Source: Sphingobacterium bambusae (GTDB lineage: Bacteria; Bacteroidota; Bacteroidia; Sphingobacteriales; Sphingobacteriaceae). From it: a DNA stretch of 64,000 nucleotides. Made by a program: the position numbers and the translations under genes. The stretch lies in the NCBI RefSeq assembly GCF_033955345.1, contig NZ_CP138332.1, positions 620,001 to 684,000 on the forward strand, in the 5' to 3' direction. Below are positions 26,768 through 36,329 of the stretch, piece after piece. Below the pieces are notes generated by a model. It was not told where the DNA came from and made no database searches. It saw only the letters and a program-made list of their open reading frames with translations. How positions within the stretch are numbered: position 1 is the stretch's first letter; every line of letters starts with the position of its first letter.

Positions 26768-27931
26768 TTAGCGTTTTTTTGTTGATTTCTTGTTCTGGCG
26801 GTTTCGTTTTTTACCATGCACGGCCTCATCGTCCACATCATCCGTGAGGCTCAGCCCGAATATGGGCGCAGCGATTGGTTGCTCCGATTCTACGATTGCC
26901 GCAGGACGATCGGCCTTTTCTATCGTCGAATTTTGATGCTCGCCCTTCGTCCATGACTCGCCTTTACTATAATTGGAAGCAGCGGGATGATCGCTTTTAT
27001 GCTCCGATATTCTTGGTACGTTCTTCTCCGCTGCTCCCGTTAGCTGTGCTAGCGGATAAACCTGACTGCCCTTAAATATATTATTCTTACTATAGTCTAT
27101 GATGGTATAACCATAGGGTGGCTTGCCGTTAGCCGAGTGGAAAACAAAGTGTAGACCGAATCGTAATGCCAACTCACGGGTCAGCTCAGAACTAAAGATT
27201 CCCTTTTCCTCCTCAAGCGTCTGATCAAACTGATAACGATACTTATCGATCAGCGCATAAATCTGCTTCTCTCGGCGGGAATCTTCGCTATACTGCCTAA
27301 TCTGCTTATCGATATCATCCCAGCGCACCTCTCCGAGCAATTTCCCGAACTTGAATAGTTTGAGCAGCTGATCCTCCCCGCTCAGCGCGTAGCCGCGGAT
27401 CTCCAGTAATGTTCGAAATTGCGCACGCGTATTGAAATTGTATCTTAAGGCATCAGCCAGATCTTTCTGCACTTTATGCAGCGCCTTCTCCCCAAGAATC
27501 TCGTGGAGCACTTCATAGGCTCGGATCTTTTCGAAACTGTTATCGATCTTTTTACCATCTTTGCCCACCCTTGTCGATACGATATGCACATGATAATTAG
27601 CCGTATCGCTGTGCAGGATCACTAGATACGGCTGCTCGCCGTACCCCATCCCCTTCATCCAGTCATGTGCCACAGCGCTGAGTTCGCCGGTGGGGTACTG
27701 TTTACCTTTTGCAGAGATCACCACATGTAACTGCGGGTATTTAATGCGGGAGCTCATTGACGAAACAGCCTCTAGATAGTTGATATAGTCCTGTGGTCGC
27801 AGGTTGGTTAAACCTTGAAGCGCATCGAAGTTACGCGTACTGAGTAATTCGCCCTGATCGGAATCTACTTTATTGGTATTATAGCGCACCCCGCCAAAGC
27901 TGGCTGATTTACGAAGAAATTTAACAATCAT
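26768..27931 (-). CDS. mobB: Relaxase/mobilisation nuclease MobB (MOBP-like)
   Basis: 387 residues. The N-terminus MIVKFLRKSASFGGVRYNTN contains the family start, and the metal-binding motif is NYHVHIVSTRVGKDG, with the H-x-H pair near residue 115. These are the signatures of Bacteroidota MobB relaxases, which nick oriT and remain covalently attached to the 5' end. The C-terminal third is charged and low in complexity (SEHKSDHPAASNYSKG). mobA lies 8 bp upstream, and the intergenic region beyond mobA is the likely oriT. Confidence 0.9.
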   Translation of the reverse strand: MIVKFLRKSASFGGVRYNTNKVDSDQGELLSTRNFDALQGLTNLRPQDYINYLEAVSSMSSRIKYPQLHVVISAKGKQYPTGELSAVAHDWMKGMGYGEQPYLVILHSDTANYHVHIVSTRVGKDGKKIDNSFEKIRAYEVLHEILGEKALHKVQKDLADALRYNFNTRAQFRTLLEIRGYALSGEDQLLKLFKFGKLLGEVRWDDIDKQIRQYSEDSRREKQIYALIDKYRYQFDQTLEEEKGIFSSELTRELALRFGLHFVFHSANGKPPYGYTIIDYSKNNIFKGSQVYPLAQLTGAAEKNVPRISEHKSDHPAASNYSKGESWTKGEHQNSTIEKADRPAAIVESEQPIAAPIFGLSLTDDVDDEAVHGKKRNRQNKKSTKKR

Positions 27932-27939
27932 ATGTGCTA

Positions 27940-28350
27940 CTATTTTTTAATGGCGCGTAAAAGATGCCGCCAGGTTATGTCCAATTGCTTCTGAATTCCG
28001 GCGTGCTCCTCGAGCAATTTTTTAAGTTCCTCGGCTACTTGGGGGTGTAACTTACCTTGCTTGGCCAGCACATTGGCATGCCTTGCCAGTTGATTGATGT
28101 TGTTCCCGATCCGGCCAAGCTCCGCTCCTTGACGCGAGAGTTCCCCTAATACTTCCTTCACATTGACCATTGATAATGCGCCGCTAGCGAAGATCTTCTT
28201 TCGGATGATCTGCATGCGGTTCATCCCGCTTTGCGTTTTCATCAGGTTAAGCTCTTCTAGCTCGCTCTCGGTGAGCTTGACAGTGACTACATGCAGGCGT
28301 TTAGGGTAAACCTTCGCAGGCCTGCCACGTATCTTAATTGGATCAGTCAT
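27940..28350 (-). CDS. mobA: Mobilisation accessory protein MobA (ribbon-helix-helix type)
   Basis: 136 residues starting with a basic segment (KIRGRPAKVYPKRLHVVTVK), a beta strand and helix-helix (LTESELEELNLMKTQSGMNR), then the conserved ELGRIGNNINQLARHANVL, which is diagnostic for MobC-type/RHH relaxosome proteins. In Bacteroides nomenclature the gene before mobB is mobA. It probably binds oriT and recruits MobB. Confidence 0.88.
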   Translation of the reverse strand: MTDPIKIRGRPAKVYPKRLHVVTVKLTESELEELNLMKTQSGMNRMQIIRKKIFASGALSMVNVKEVLGELSRQGAELGRIGNNINQLARHANVLAKQGKLHPQVAEELKKLLEEHAGIQKQLDITWRHLLRAIKK

Positions 28351-28560
28351 CGGTATATTGATTAAGGTTTAAGAGGAAAAACAAGTTGCGCCGTTTTTCG
28401 CTCCTTTCGGAGCAGGCTGACCACAGGTCGGGCAAACCGGAACGGCAAGGAATTTTTGGGTGCACCCAAAATACAACTTGCTACTAACAAAACAAGAGTG
28501 GGTCCATAGCCTAGATTGTTTTGTGCATTGGTACGTTTACAGGTTTTTTTTTCATTTTGG
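28351..28560. other. Putative oriT region upstream of mobA: nested palindromes
   Basis: The segment contains a GCTCC-tttc-GGAGC hairpin (28400-28413), an 18-bp perfect palindrome TTTTGGGTGCACCCAAAA (28454-28471), and an outer inverted pair CAAGTTG (28382-28388)/CAACTTG (28474-28480). Relaxase genes usually lie next to their own oriT, and clustered inverted repeats are typical of it. The nick site cannot be identified by eye. Confidence 0.55.
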
Positions 28561-28680
28561 AAGATGAATATGATACCCTAAGATTTAAGAACTTACAGGC
28601 CTACACTAAGCGACCACACAAACATTGAATTCATTGTCTTGTGTTACGATTTAACTACAATTAAAATTATCGGCTATGGT

Positions 28681-29245
28681 CTCAGTAAGCTTAACACTTA
28701 ACTAGGCAATTAACCGATCTGCTTCTCCGCTTAGCAACCTTTCAGCCAAGTTGATCAATGCATGAGTACCTAAACAGCTTAATTGTCTATCTGCCAAGAT
28801 GCTCAATCCACAAGTAGCTAAACAGCTTAATTGCCTATCTGCTAATTGACAAATCCATAGCATTGCTCATTCACTAATTAATGGCTGAGCTGAGTAGCCG
28901 CATAACTAAGTACTGTTTCGCTTGGTGATCTATCCAGTTATATACTTGGCTAATTTGCGAGCCACTATAACAAGTATTAAAGCAGCCTAGCAATTGGTAT
29001 GCTATACGGCTAATAACTTGTTTTACAAAATCAGTCATTATAATACTAACCCATCAGCTAAATAGCTCCGTAGCTAATCCGATAACCGATCTCTTGCTTA
29101 TCCAATTAGCCAGCTAGTTAGGCATGTCGCCGATTGGACCATCAGCCAAGCATAGTACCAGCTCTTTTGTCCTATAACCAATTTGGAAAATGATAGGTAG
29201 GCTAATTGGTAAAGCATTTGGCAAACTAGCCATTCAGCAGCTTGG
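28681..29245. repeat. Non-coding tract rich in GCTA/TAGC and GCTAATTG words
   Basis: About 560 bp without a plausible gene between the oriT-like region and the primase gene. Two similar segments share the 14-mer AAACAGCTTAATTG: 28770-28795 and 28819-28845. AACCGATCT also occurs twice (28713-28721 and 29083-29091), and GCTA or TAGC occurs at least fifteen times by eye, more than expected for random sequence. There is no regular spacing, so it is not a CRISPR array. It may be a protein-binding region for replication or transfer. Confidence 0.55.
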
Positions 29246-29267
29246 CAGTATGACGTGAAACCCGAAA

Positions 29268-30248
29268 TTATCTTGTGAAGGAAGACATCATCTTTTCATA
29301 GATATGTGATTCTTCATAAATGAGGTTTGGAGATGGTCTATTGATCAGCATATCATTGTAGTCCTTATATTTTCGGTAAAGGGTTGATCGATCTTGGGCA
29401 TGGGATACTGCTTTTTTTAATTGTTCGAATGCCTTCTCACCTGCTTTGTCCCGATCAAAGTACGCTTGAACAGAAGGAAACGATGCAATCTTCGATATAG
29501 CGGACTCCAGCAGATTAACCGAGTTGAGTACAATGACGGTATCAGTAGCCTTGGGGTTATCGGCAAGCCAGCTTAAATAGTCCATATATCCTTCAAAAAG
29601 CGTAACTCTCGAATCCGATCCGGCTATCGTTGTTATGGCTTTACGCCCGAGGCAAGCCTTGAACTTAAAATGCTTTCCTTTGTTGCTCAGCTCCCAGCTA
29701 CCTAAGTCATTCTGCCATCCCGCGCAGAAAAAGGACTTTCCTGCCTTTGGTCCCGTGACAATTTCATAGTAGACTTCTTTGATCCGACCTTTGGCCTGAT
29801 CATAAATGCCACGAGTTTTTAGATAGGCACTAATTCGCTGGTTTCCACCTAGCTCCCTTACTCCCGTCACTTTGTAGTTGGTAAGTTTCTCCGACTGCGT
29901 ATTAATCCTTCTGTGCCTACCGACAGGTTCAACATGAGCAGGAAGATCCAAAAGCATGGTTTCGCTTATCTTTTTGAGCACCTGCACAAAATCCGAAGGG
30001 AACCAGTAGGCAAGCGCAAAATCAATCACGTTTCCACCCTGCTTTTGGGAAACACCAGCTCCACCGTGATCAAACCAAACGTTTAGATTCACATTCACAC
30101 AGAGCGAGGGCGTTCGCTCCTCTCGCAGCATACTTTTGTAAAACAACTCTTTTCCGCTACGGTAGGATGGCCGGTGACCAAGTTTAGCAAGCAGATCAAC
30201 CAGCGAAACTTCCTGCTTGATCTGATCGGCGGTTACAATATTTGCCAT
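29268..30248 (-). CDS. Toprim-domain primase of the conjugative element
   Basis: About 326 residues from the ATG at 30248 (MANIVTADQIKQEVSLVDLL). The frame is open to 30383, but the added 45 residues look non-coding. The N-terminal part has the shape of the CHC2 primase zinc finger (ELFYKSMLREERTPSLCV, FDHGGAG, GGNVIDFALAYW), but the metal-binding cysteines are replaced. The Toprim core is visible as TIAGSDSRVTLFEGYMDYLS (acidic site) and QAYFDRDKAGEKAF. Such primases prime the complementary strand after transfer. The gene is downstream of the repeat tract on the same strand as mobA. Confidence 0.85.
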   Translation of the reverse strand: MANIVTADQIKQEVSLVDLLAKLGHRPSYRSGKELFYKSMLREERTPSLCVNVNLNVWFDHGGAGVSQKQGGNVIDFALAYWFPSDFVQVLKKISETMLLDLPAHVEPVGRHRRINTQSEKLTNYKVTGVRELGGNQRISAYLKTRGIYDQAKGRIKEVYYEIVTGPKAGKSFFCAGWQNDLGSWELSNKGKHFKFKACLGRKAITTIAGSDSRVTLFEGYMDYLSWLADNPKATDTVIVLNSVNLLESAISKIASFPSVQAYFDRDKAGEKAFEQLKKAVSHAQDRSTLYRKYKDYNDMLINRPSPNLIYEESHIYEKMMSSFTR

Positions 30249-30606
30249 AAGTATAAATTTTAGAATGAGGAATTGGTTCTGGCCTATTTGGGAACGGCCT
30301 CTATAAATATAAAAAGGGAGTCGACTGAAGGCCGCTCCCCTATATGCAATCAATAAAAACAAGTTCATGATGTTATTCGGCAATCCGTATCACTACGAGA
30401 TAACAGGATCATTGCAAAACAACTATTTGGGAATACTCACGTTGGCGCGTAAGCGCCCGCCAAAACTGGCTGCCTAAGGTTCAAGGTTGCACAATAAATA
30501 TCATATACATACCTCTGCACTTAATTTCAATCGAAATGCTTCTTCCCACGATGTCAAAGAACGAGTCCTTTATCGTGGTCAAAATTGCGGGCAAATAAAT
30601 CAATCA

Positions 30607-30632
30607 ATTACCAACATGCAGAGGTTGGTAAT
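30607..30632. promoter_or_regulatory. 9-bp perfect dyad, possible operator
   Basis: ATTACCAAC (30607-30615) and GTTGGTAAT (30624-30632) with an 8-nt spacer. No T run follows on either strand, so a protein-binding site is more likely than a terminator. It lies 360 bp upstream of the primase start. Confidence 0.35.
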
Positions 30633-30863
30633 AATTTTGTACTAGAAAAATACTTTACAAATAGAAAGAGAACTACGGTATTTAGCATTCTAAACGCTAG
30701 CGTTAGAACTACTGATATCACTTTAGCATTCATTAATACTACCCAATTTTGGTAAATTGTGAAAAAGCATCCAACAATGAGGTGAGATCATCTGCTACGG
30801 CTTTTCTAAACCTTTAAAAATGCACCCAAAGCAACTATGGAAGAATTTTGGATATAAAAAAAT

Positions 30864-30915
30864 TTAAGCCAATTATTGGATAGGAATTAAAACTCCTCTT
30901 CAATAATTGGCTTAA
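30864..30915 (-). terminator. Rho-independent terminator of the siderophore operon
   Basis: A perfect 15-bp stem (30864-30878 with 30901-30915) around a 22-nt loop, followed on the minus strand by a run of T (plus-strand A run just before 30861). It lies 55 bp after the stop of the DUF4374-like gene. Confidence 0.85.
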
Positions 30916-30969
30916 CTTCGTTAGGTAGCCTGCGCGACCATCTAAAGCCTTGACATACCGTAGCTCTAT

Positions 30970-32268
30970 TTAATTATTATTTGCGATATTATACATGCTG
31001 TTCAACGTTGCACCTGTTATCGTGAAGGCTTTTGTCGCCGATCCCGCACTTATATTCAACCTGTAATAAGCAGTTTCTGTTGTCGTTACCGCTGGAATAT
31101 AAAAATCATTATTGTGTTTGAAGGTAGTTCCATTTACAAAAATCCCCACTTTAGGAATTCCTGTGATTGGAGTAACCGTCTGGGCATTTAGGTCCAAGAT
31201 ACACCATTGCGCACTAGCCGCTGTAGCCAAAATGGAGAATATTTGGTTGATCTGCTCTCTAGTTAAATTTTGTATACCGCCCGCTGCCTGCACAATAGCA
31301 ATGGCTTCCTGCGGTGTCTCGCTGTTCACCACGCAGATTGCTTTGTTATTGCCAATAGTTGCAAATTTATATATGCATGGCAAGAAAATGTTTGCCGGAT
31401 TCAAGATCTTGGCCGGTTCAAACTTATAGTCGGGATCAATGCTGTTGCTGCCTGCAGGAATTTTGCTCACACGTGCAGGTAATCCCGATCCACCGACGTT
31501 ACCTGCATCCACGATGTAAAGATGCCCCTGGTTGTCTATAGACTGCTGACCGAAAGGTTCATAATAGTCAATTGGACTCGCGCCATCGCCTACACGTTCT
31601 GTCCATCCCACATAACTACCGGTTTTGATATTGGCCTGATGTACCAAAATTGTCGGAAAATCCTGCCCAGTAAGCCCTCGCACCACGGCAAATACATCAT
31701 CACCCCTAAAGTAAAAACTTTGATAGCGGTGGGCGATGTTGCCCGGAACAGGACCGGCCGTAAGATCAAGTGTTCTCTTGACTTCTAGGGTTTGCGGATC
31801 GAAAACAGAGATCTTTCCTTGATTGGCGCGATCCTGAAAGATACCTGTCTCGGAGTCCTTTATCATGATCTGTGTAGACGTATTGTTTATGGTTGGGATG
31901 ACGCCTTTTTCTTCAATCCTCCCGTCCGCATTGACCACCATCTTAGAAAAACCGGAGGTGCCATCAGGACTTTGAATATAAAGAGCATGATCGAACACTG
32001 AAGTCGCCCAGAAGCGGATGAAATCCTGACCATCGGCAATATTGATATTTCCGCCATCGGCAGGCAGTTCGGCAACATATTTTACCGTTGCCGTATTGTT
32101 ACTAGTAACCCCGTTGACAACAAATCCGGAGGTCTTAATGTCATCGTCGCCATTGTCCGTGTCGCCATCCTTATCCTTGCTACAGGCGGCCACGAAGAGT
32201 GCAACTGTAAGCAACACCGCCAAATTACATTTGGCCCATTTAAAAGTTTTAGGTTGTGTATTCATCAT
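30970..32268 (-). CDS. DUF4374-like lipoprotein of a siderophore uptake operon
   Basis: 432 residues with a signal peptide ending in a lipobox (LFVAACSKDKDGDTDNGDDD), then a beta-rich domain in which strands repeat about every 50 residues, suggesting a propeller. ATGATG at 32268 offers two starts one codon apart. It lies 5 bp after the TonB-dependent receptor gene, and the pair with a PepSY protein is the setting in which DUF4374 proteins are found. It is probably a surface or periplasmic lipoprotein aiding ferric-siderophore binding; the ligand is unknown. Confidence 0.85.
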   Translation of the reverse strand: MMNTQPKTFKWAKCNLAVLLTVALFVAACSKDKDGDTDNGDDDIKTSGFVVNGVTSNNTATVKYVAELPADGGNINIADGQDFIRFWATSVFDHALYIQSPDGTSGFSKMVVNADGRIEEKGVIPTINNTSTQIMIKDSETGIFQDRANQGKISVFDPQTLEVKRTLDLTAGPVPGNIAHRYQSFYFRGDDVFAVVRGLTGQDFPTILVHQANIKTGSYVGWTERVGDGASPIDYYEPFGQQSIDNQGHLYIVDAGNVGGSGLPARVSKIPAGSNSIDPDYKFEPAKILNPANIFLPCIYKFATIGNNKAICVVNSETPQEAIAIVQAAGGIQNLTREQINQIFSILATAASAQWCILDLNAQTVTPITGIPKVGIFVNGTTFKHNNDFYIPAVTTTETAYYRLNISAGSATKAFTITGATLNSMYNIANNN

Positions 32269-32273
32269 ATTTA

Positions 32274-34670
32274 TTATTTAAAAAGGGTGTAATTAATCTT
32301 AAATGCTGCATTAAATCCAGGACGCGGAACCCTGAAATTGTCAAATATTTCAGCATTCAGTGCATTCTGAACGTTGAAGGAAAGGCTCAAGCCTCGATCG
32401 GGAATCGCGTAGGTCACTCCTGCATTATGCAGATTCTGGACGGGAATAATGTATTCTGGACTTGCTGTATTTAAGCTTGCTACCTCGTTTATACTGAAAC
32501 GGTCGGTGAAAAAATAGGTCCAATATACATGCAGGTTGTTCGGTGATCGGAAGATATTTTTTAGCGTATATTCTAATCCAACGTTGTAAAACAGGTTGGG
32601 AATATTGGGGATCTGTCGACCGATCGAAGCGTCGGAATAATCGTCGCCGACTTGGGCGATCTTGTTACTCTGGTATGTCAGATTAGCGGCAAAGTCTAGA
32701 TTGCCGAAGAGCGTCAGTCGGGAAGAGAATTCAATCCCTTTGCCATCTACCGCAGCTTGATTGACATTTCTAGCATTTTCAAGGCCAACCTGCTGCAGCC
32801 TAATCAGGTTCTTCTGGTCACGCAGAAAACCATCGACCTTGAGTGACAGATGAACTTCTTCACTCAATTTGTCGCTGTAAGAAATACCGAAATTGATGTT
32901 GTTGCTGGTTTCAGGTTTTAAGTTGTAATTGGGCAAGATAACGAGAAAATCTCCAAAAATTTCGGCCTCTGTTGGAATCCGCACCGCCCTTTCATAGCTT
33001 GCCCGAACAAATAAAGACCGTAAAATATCATATTTCATAGCTACTCCATAACCGTTCTGCGCATCGCTGATATTCCTTAAAGGAAGCGTGGTAGCCGTTT
33101 GCGCAAGAAGGTCAATAGCTTCGCCCGCAAAATTATACCTTTTATAGAATCCTATCAGCGTCATTCGCTCTGCGAGCAGGCGTTGTTCAAGCTCGGCTCC
33201 GAAAATGTTTCTCCTCACTTTGGAAGGAATGGTATTGGGATCGGTGGGCACGCCTGCAATAGGTGGACGTATACCGTAGGGATCCTCCCCCTTGATTCTT
33301 GTATAGCTGTAAAAATCAGAAATTTTAGCAGTTGTCGTTCTTGTCAGGTGCAGGTTAGCAATAAAACGATGAGAAGTCCCGACATCATGGGCATCCCTAG
33401 CCGTAGGATAAGAAAAAATCTCCGCTCCTCCGACGTTGGTCGTTCTCAACCGCTCGCCTGTCCAGTTATAGGCAAATTTGGTACTATCATTAACTTTAGA
33501 AAATGCATTTGACAGAATCCCGAAGTATCGAACATCAAACTTACCATCCATAAATTTCTTGCGATAATCTATGCGCTGGGTAAAACCGCTTACATTAGTT
33601 GTCGCTTCACCTACAGCTGTTCCGTCTATAAATCGTCCGTGCTGAATTTCGTTGAAGCGATAGGAATGTGATAATGAAAAAACAAATTTATCCGTCCAGC
33701 TTCTATTCTTCAAATTTAATGCGGCCTCGATAAATGAAGACTGGTGCTGGCTATGAAATCGTTTTGCATTAATACGCTCTCTTCTCAAGCCTAGAAATTC
33801 ACCTTGTTCATCGAAGATTTCCACACTATTTGGGATGTTGCGCATGGTGTAATCATTATCCGAATAATTGTAAAAAGAGGATACGGATAGTGAGGTTTTA
33901 TCGTTCCAGTTCTTGTTTCCGTTTACCGTTAAACGGTGTGTATTAAAAGAACCGATGGAATATGAGGCCCGCAATTGAGACTTGGTCGGTTCCAACGGAA
34001 CTAAGTTGATTCCACCACCTAACGCGTCGGTTCCTACATCGACGGGCATAACCCCTTTGTAGACATCGATACGTTGCAGCGCATCCACAGGAATATTGTT
34101 CACTTGCATGGCATTACCATACACCTGCATCGGTATACCGTCGTAATAAATACGAACTGCCTCACCTGTCAAGCCGTTAAGGTTAATGCTTAATTCGCTG
34201 CCCAGTCCGCCACTTTGTCGCACCACCACCCCTGTCGATGTTCTTAATACTTCTTCCACACCAAGAGCGAGATCCGCAACCTTTTGAACATCCAAGGATT
34301 GTATATTCATGGGCAATTCACTAAGCTGCACCGCTTTTCCCTTGCCCGTCACGATCACCTCTTTAATGGCTTTCGACGTATCTTGAAGTGTTAAGGATAG
34401 CTCGAGATCACGGTCAACTACAATCGTAGACTGCATGGATCGGTATCCCGCTGCTTGTAGATTCATGGCGTAGGTTCCGGCGCTGACATCTTTAATTTCA
34501 AACAGTCCTGCCCCGTCAGTATCCACAGCTTTTCCCACTGTTGGTAACGTTACCCGAACTGCGCCTAAGGGCAATCCACTTAAAGATAAGATCCTTCCGC
34601 GGACTGCGAATGATCCCTGTCCGAGCACAAGAAAAGGTACGAGGAATAATGGTAGTAAAAGTATTTTCAC
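32274..34670 (-). CDS. TonB-dependent receptor (ferric siderophore type)
   Basis: I choose the GTG at 34670, which gives a good signal peptide (VKILLLPLFLVPFLVLGQ) and leaves room for the promoter. A TTG at 34694 would lie inside the TACATTTG box. The product has a carboxypeptidase-like regulatory domain (FAVRGRILSLSGLPLGAVRV), a plug with EEVLRTSTGVVVRQSGGLGS and YYDGIPMQVYGNAMQ, and a long beta-barrel ending LFNVQ...NYTLFK-like. Such receptors import ferric siderophores using TonB energy. It forms an operon with the DUF4374 lipoprotein. Confidence 0.92.
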   Translation of the reverse strand: MKILLLPLFLVPFLVLGQGSFAVRGRILSLSGLPLGAVRVTLPTVGKAVDTDGAGLFEIKDVSAGTYAMNLQAAGYRSMQSTIVVDRDLELSLTLQDTSKAIKEVIVTGKGKAVQLSELPMNIQSLDVQKVADLALGVEEVLRTSTGVVVRQSGGLGSELSINLNGLTGEAVRIYYDGIPMQVYGNAMQVNNIPVDALQRIDVYKGVMPVDVGTDALGGGINLVPLEPTKSQLRASYSIGSFNTHRLTVNGNKNWNDKTSLSVSSFYNYSDNDYTMRNIPNSVEIFDEQGEFLGLRRERINAKRFHSQHQSSFIEAALNLKNRSWTDKFVFSLSHSYRFNEIQHGRFIDGTAVGEATTNVSGFTQRIDYRKKFMDGKFDVRYFGILSNAFSKVNDSTKFAYNWTGERLRTTNVGGAEIFSYPTARDAHDVGTSHRFIANLHLTRTTTAKISDFYSYTRIKGEDPYGIRPPIAGVPTDPNTIPSKVRRNIFGAELEQRLLAERMTLIGFYKRYNFAGEAIDLLAQTATTLPLRNISDAQNGYGVAMKYDILRSLFVRASYERAVRIPTEAEIFGDFLVILPNYNLKPETSNNINFGISYSDKLSEEVHLSLKVDGFLRDQKNLIRLQQVGLENARNVNQAAVDGKGIEFSSRLTLFGNLDFAANLTYQSNKIAQVGDDYSDASIGRQIPNIPNLFYNVGLEYTLKNIFRSPNNLHVYWTYFFTDRFSINEVASLNTASPEYIIPVQNLHNAGVTYAIPDRGLSLSFNVQNALNAEIFDNFRVPRPGFNAAFKINYTLFK

Positions 34671-34691
34671 AATCTTATGGCGTAAGTTCCA

Positions 34692-34725
34692 CAAATGTAT
34701 AATTTTTTTTTAGACTTATTCTAAA
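34692..34725 (-). promoter_or_regulatory. Promoter box and Fur-like palindrome upstream of the TonB receptor
   Basis: On the minus strand a TACATTTG -7 box (34692-34699) is preceded by the 17-bp dyad TTTAGACTTATTCTAAA (34709-34725). The palindrome resembles the Fur boxes described for Bacteroidota and would cover the -33 region, as expected for iron repression. Confidence 0.7.
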
Positions 34726-34747
34726 TAAATAAAAAAAAAGCTTTAAA

Positions 34748-36325
34748 CTATAACTTGAGGTCAGTTGCGCCTTTACTCAGATATCTCTTACAAAGGATGA
34801 GGCCAAATATTCCTGTAACGAGCCAAATGATATCAACCGAGTACACATAGCGTTGTCCTGACCAGAGCGTTTTCCAAAGCCAATCGCCTGTAGATAGGCC
34901 GTTGGCGAGTGGCACGATTATCCCCAAAATACTACCAATAAGGATGTAGTTACGATTTTGTTGACCATAGCTGTTCCAGAACAACCCCACAATCGTTAGC
35001 AGCAGCCACCCCACGAAGAAAATGGTATTGACCAACTCTGACCTGTCCGGCATATCCATAGGCACCGCAATATTGCCAATAAAAATAATCGCCAAAGCAG
35101 GAAACATCGATAAGGTAATAGCTAGATAAAATTTCGTTACCCGATGGTGGAACTTTTTCTGCCTAGAGGTATAACGCGCGTTGTCCCGTGCCGTCCTCCA
35201 TATCATGACCCCACTGATAATAATGTAGCAAGTAACCATGGAAAGGAGAAAGTAGATGGTTTTAAGCAATAGGCCACCAAAGTTTGCGTAGTGCAACTTG
35301 ACCAACACCCCAAACGCAGCTGTGGTATAGGTTTTTGATCGGGGATCCGCCGATTGCAATAATCGTCCGTCCGTCCCGCTATAAATGAAAAGTCCGTCTC
35401 CGGTTATACCTATCCCGTCATCGGTCCGAGCACTCACCGTCGCATCTTCCTTGGTATAGTTTGTAGCGTATAGATATTTTATCTCTTTATCGGGGTTCGC
35501 GTCCCGCACTTTTCGGTAGATACTATTCAGCGATGCATACTCACTTACGGTACTGGCTTTTGGATTGTGCCTGTATTCGGCTTCTGGATTCACGGCTTTG
35601 AGCACCTTACTGGTATCTCCGCCAAACATGATAAAGGCAGTTGGTGCCAAAAGGAAAATGGAAAGACAAAGCAGCGCACCTGTTATCGCGTAAATCATTT
35701 GAAAGGGCAAGGCAATAAAACCGAGGGAAATATGACTATTGGTCCAAATTTGCTTCCAATTGCCCTTGAGCGAAAATCCATAGAACTTGCTCACCATATT
35801 TTTCCAATGGATGAGCAGTCCGGTAATAATAGCGAAAATAAAGAAGAAAGCCACCAAACCAGAGAGGTATCCGCCCACGATCGGTATTTGTTCAAAATAA
35901 TGCAGTTCGTAAAGCGTATGCGCCATATGGGTCTTCGGCTTATTGGGAGGCATCATGTCATAGGTCATTGGATTAAGATAGGTTGAAAATCGTTCCACGC
36001 TACCATCCGGCTGTTTCATCGAACCATAAAATAGCATCAAAGGGTTTGTTTCCGTAGGTGGCGTCATACCAAATTGTGCAGTGACATCAAAGCTTGGTAT
36101 TTTGTTTTTTACGGTCTGGCAAATTTTATCGTAATCCACCTGATCAGCGCTGATACTCTCGAATCGCGCTTCAGGGTTTTCCCAACGATACAGCTCGTTC
36201 ATAAACAAGGAAATCGATCCCGCAAAAAATATAACGAACAGTGCAAAGCTGATCACAATACCAGAAACCGTGTGTGCATGAAACATCACGTTAAACATTC
36301 TGGATTTTAATGGTTTTAATCTCAT
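34748..36325 (-). CDS. PepSY-associated membrane protein (siderophore-operon type)
   Basis: 525 residues with an N-terminal helix around HAHTVSGIVISFALFVIFFAG (H-x-H), a periplasmic PepSY-like domain (about 50-180), and further helices including LVAFFFIFAIITGLLIHW and LLKTIYFLLSMVTCYIIISG. The arrangement matches the FoxB/PiuB-like PepSY_TM proteins that reduce or release iron from siderophores at the inner membrane. It lies 5 bp downstream of the 93-aa membrane protein and upstream of the TonB receptor. Confidence 0.88.
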   Translation of the reverse strand: MRLKPLKSRMFNVMFHAHTVSGIVISFALFVIFFAGSISLFMNELYRWENPEARFESISADQVDYDKICQTVKNKIPSFDVTAQFGMTPPTETNPLMLFYGSMKQPDGSVERFSTYLNPMTYDMMPPNKPKTHMAHTLYELHYFEQIPIVGGYLSGLVAFFFIFAIITGLLIHWKNMVSKFYGFSLKGNWKQIWTNSHISLGFIALPFQMIYAITGALLCLSIFLLAPTAFIMFGGDTSKVLKAVNPEAEYRHNPKASTVSEYASLNSIYRKVRDANPDKEIKYLYATNYTKEDATVSARTDDGIGITGDGLFIYSGTDGRLLQSADPRSKTYTTAAFGVLVKLHYANFGGLLLKTIYFLLSMVTCYIIISGVMIWRTARDNARYTSRQKKFHHRVTKFYLAITLSMFPALAIIFIGNIAVPMDMPDRSELVNTIFFVGWLLLTIVGLFWNSYGQQNRNYILIGSILGIIVPLANGLSTGDWLWKTLWSGQRYVYSVDIIWLVTGIFGLILCKRYLSKGATDLKL

Positions 36326-36329
36326 ACCG

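Larger units (their letters stand above)
30249..30969. other. Gene-free interval between the primase and the siderophore operon
   Basis: No convincing gene. It holds a 9-bp dyad ATTACCAAC/GTTGGTAAT (30607-30632) and a strong terminator (30864-30915). The word GCACCCAAA, also part of the oriT-like palindrome, occurs at 30823-30831. The interval is a plausible junction between the transfer module and a cargo module. Confidence 0.6.

Noticed and set aside
28681-29245. CRISPR array at the repeat-rich tract
   Set aside because: Repeats are short, inexact and irregularly spaced, with no cas genes nearby.
30249-30383. N-terminal extension of the primase to 30383
   Set aside because: The added 45 residues are unlike the family and the ATG at 30248 matches the usual start.
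34671-34694. TTG start of the TonB receptor at 34694
   Set aside because: It lies inside the TACATTTG promoter box; the GTG at 34670 gives a good signal peptide.
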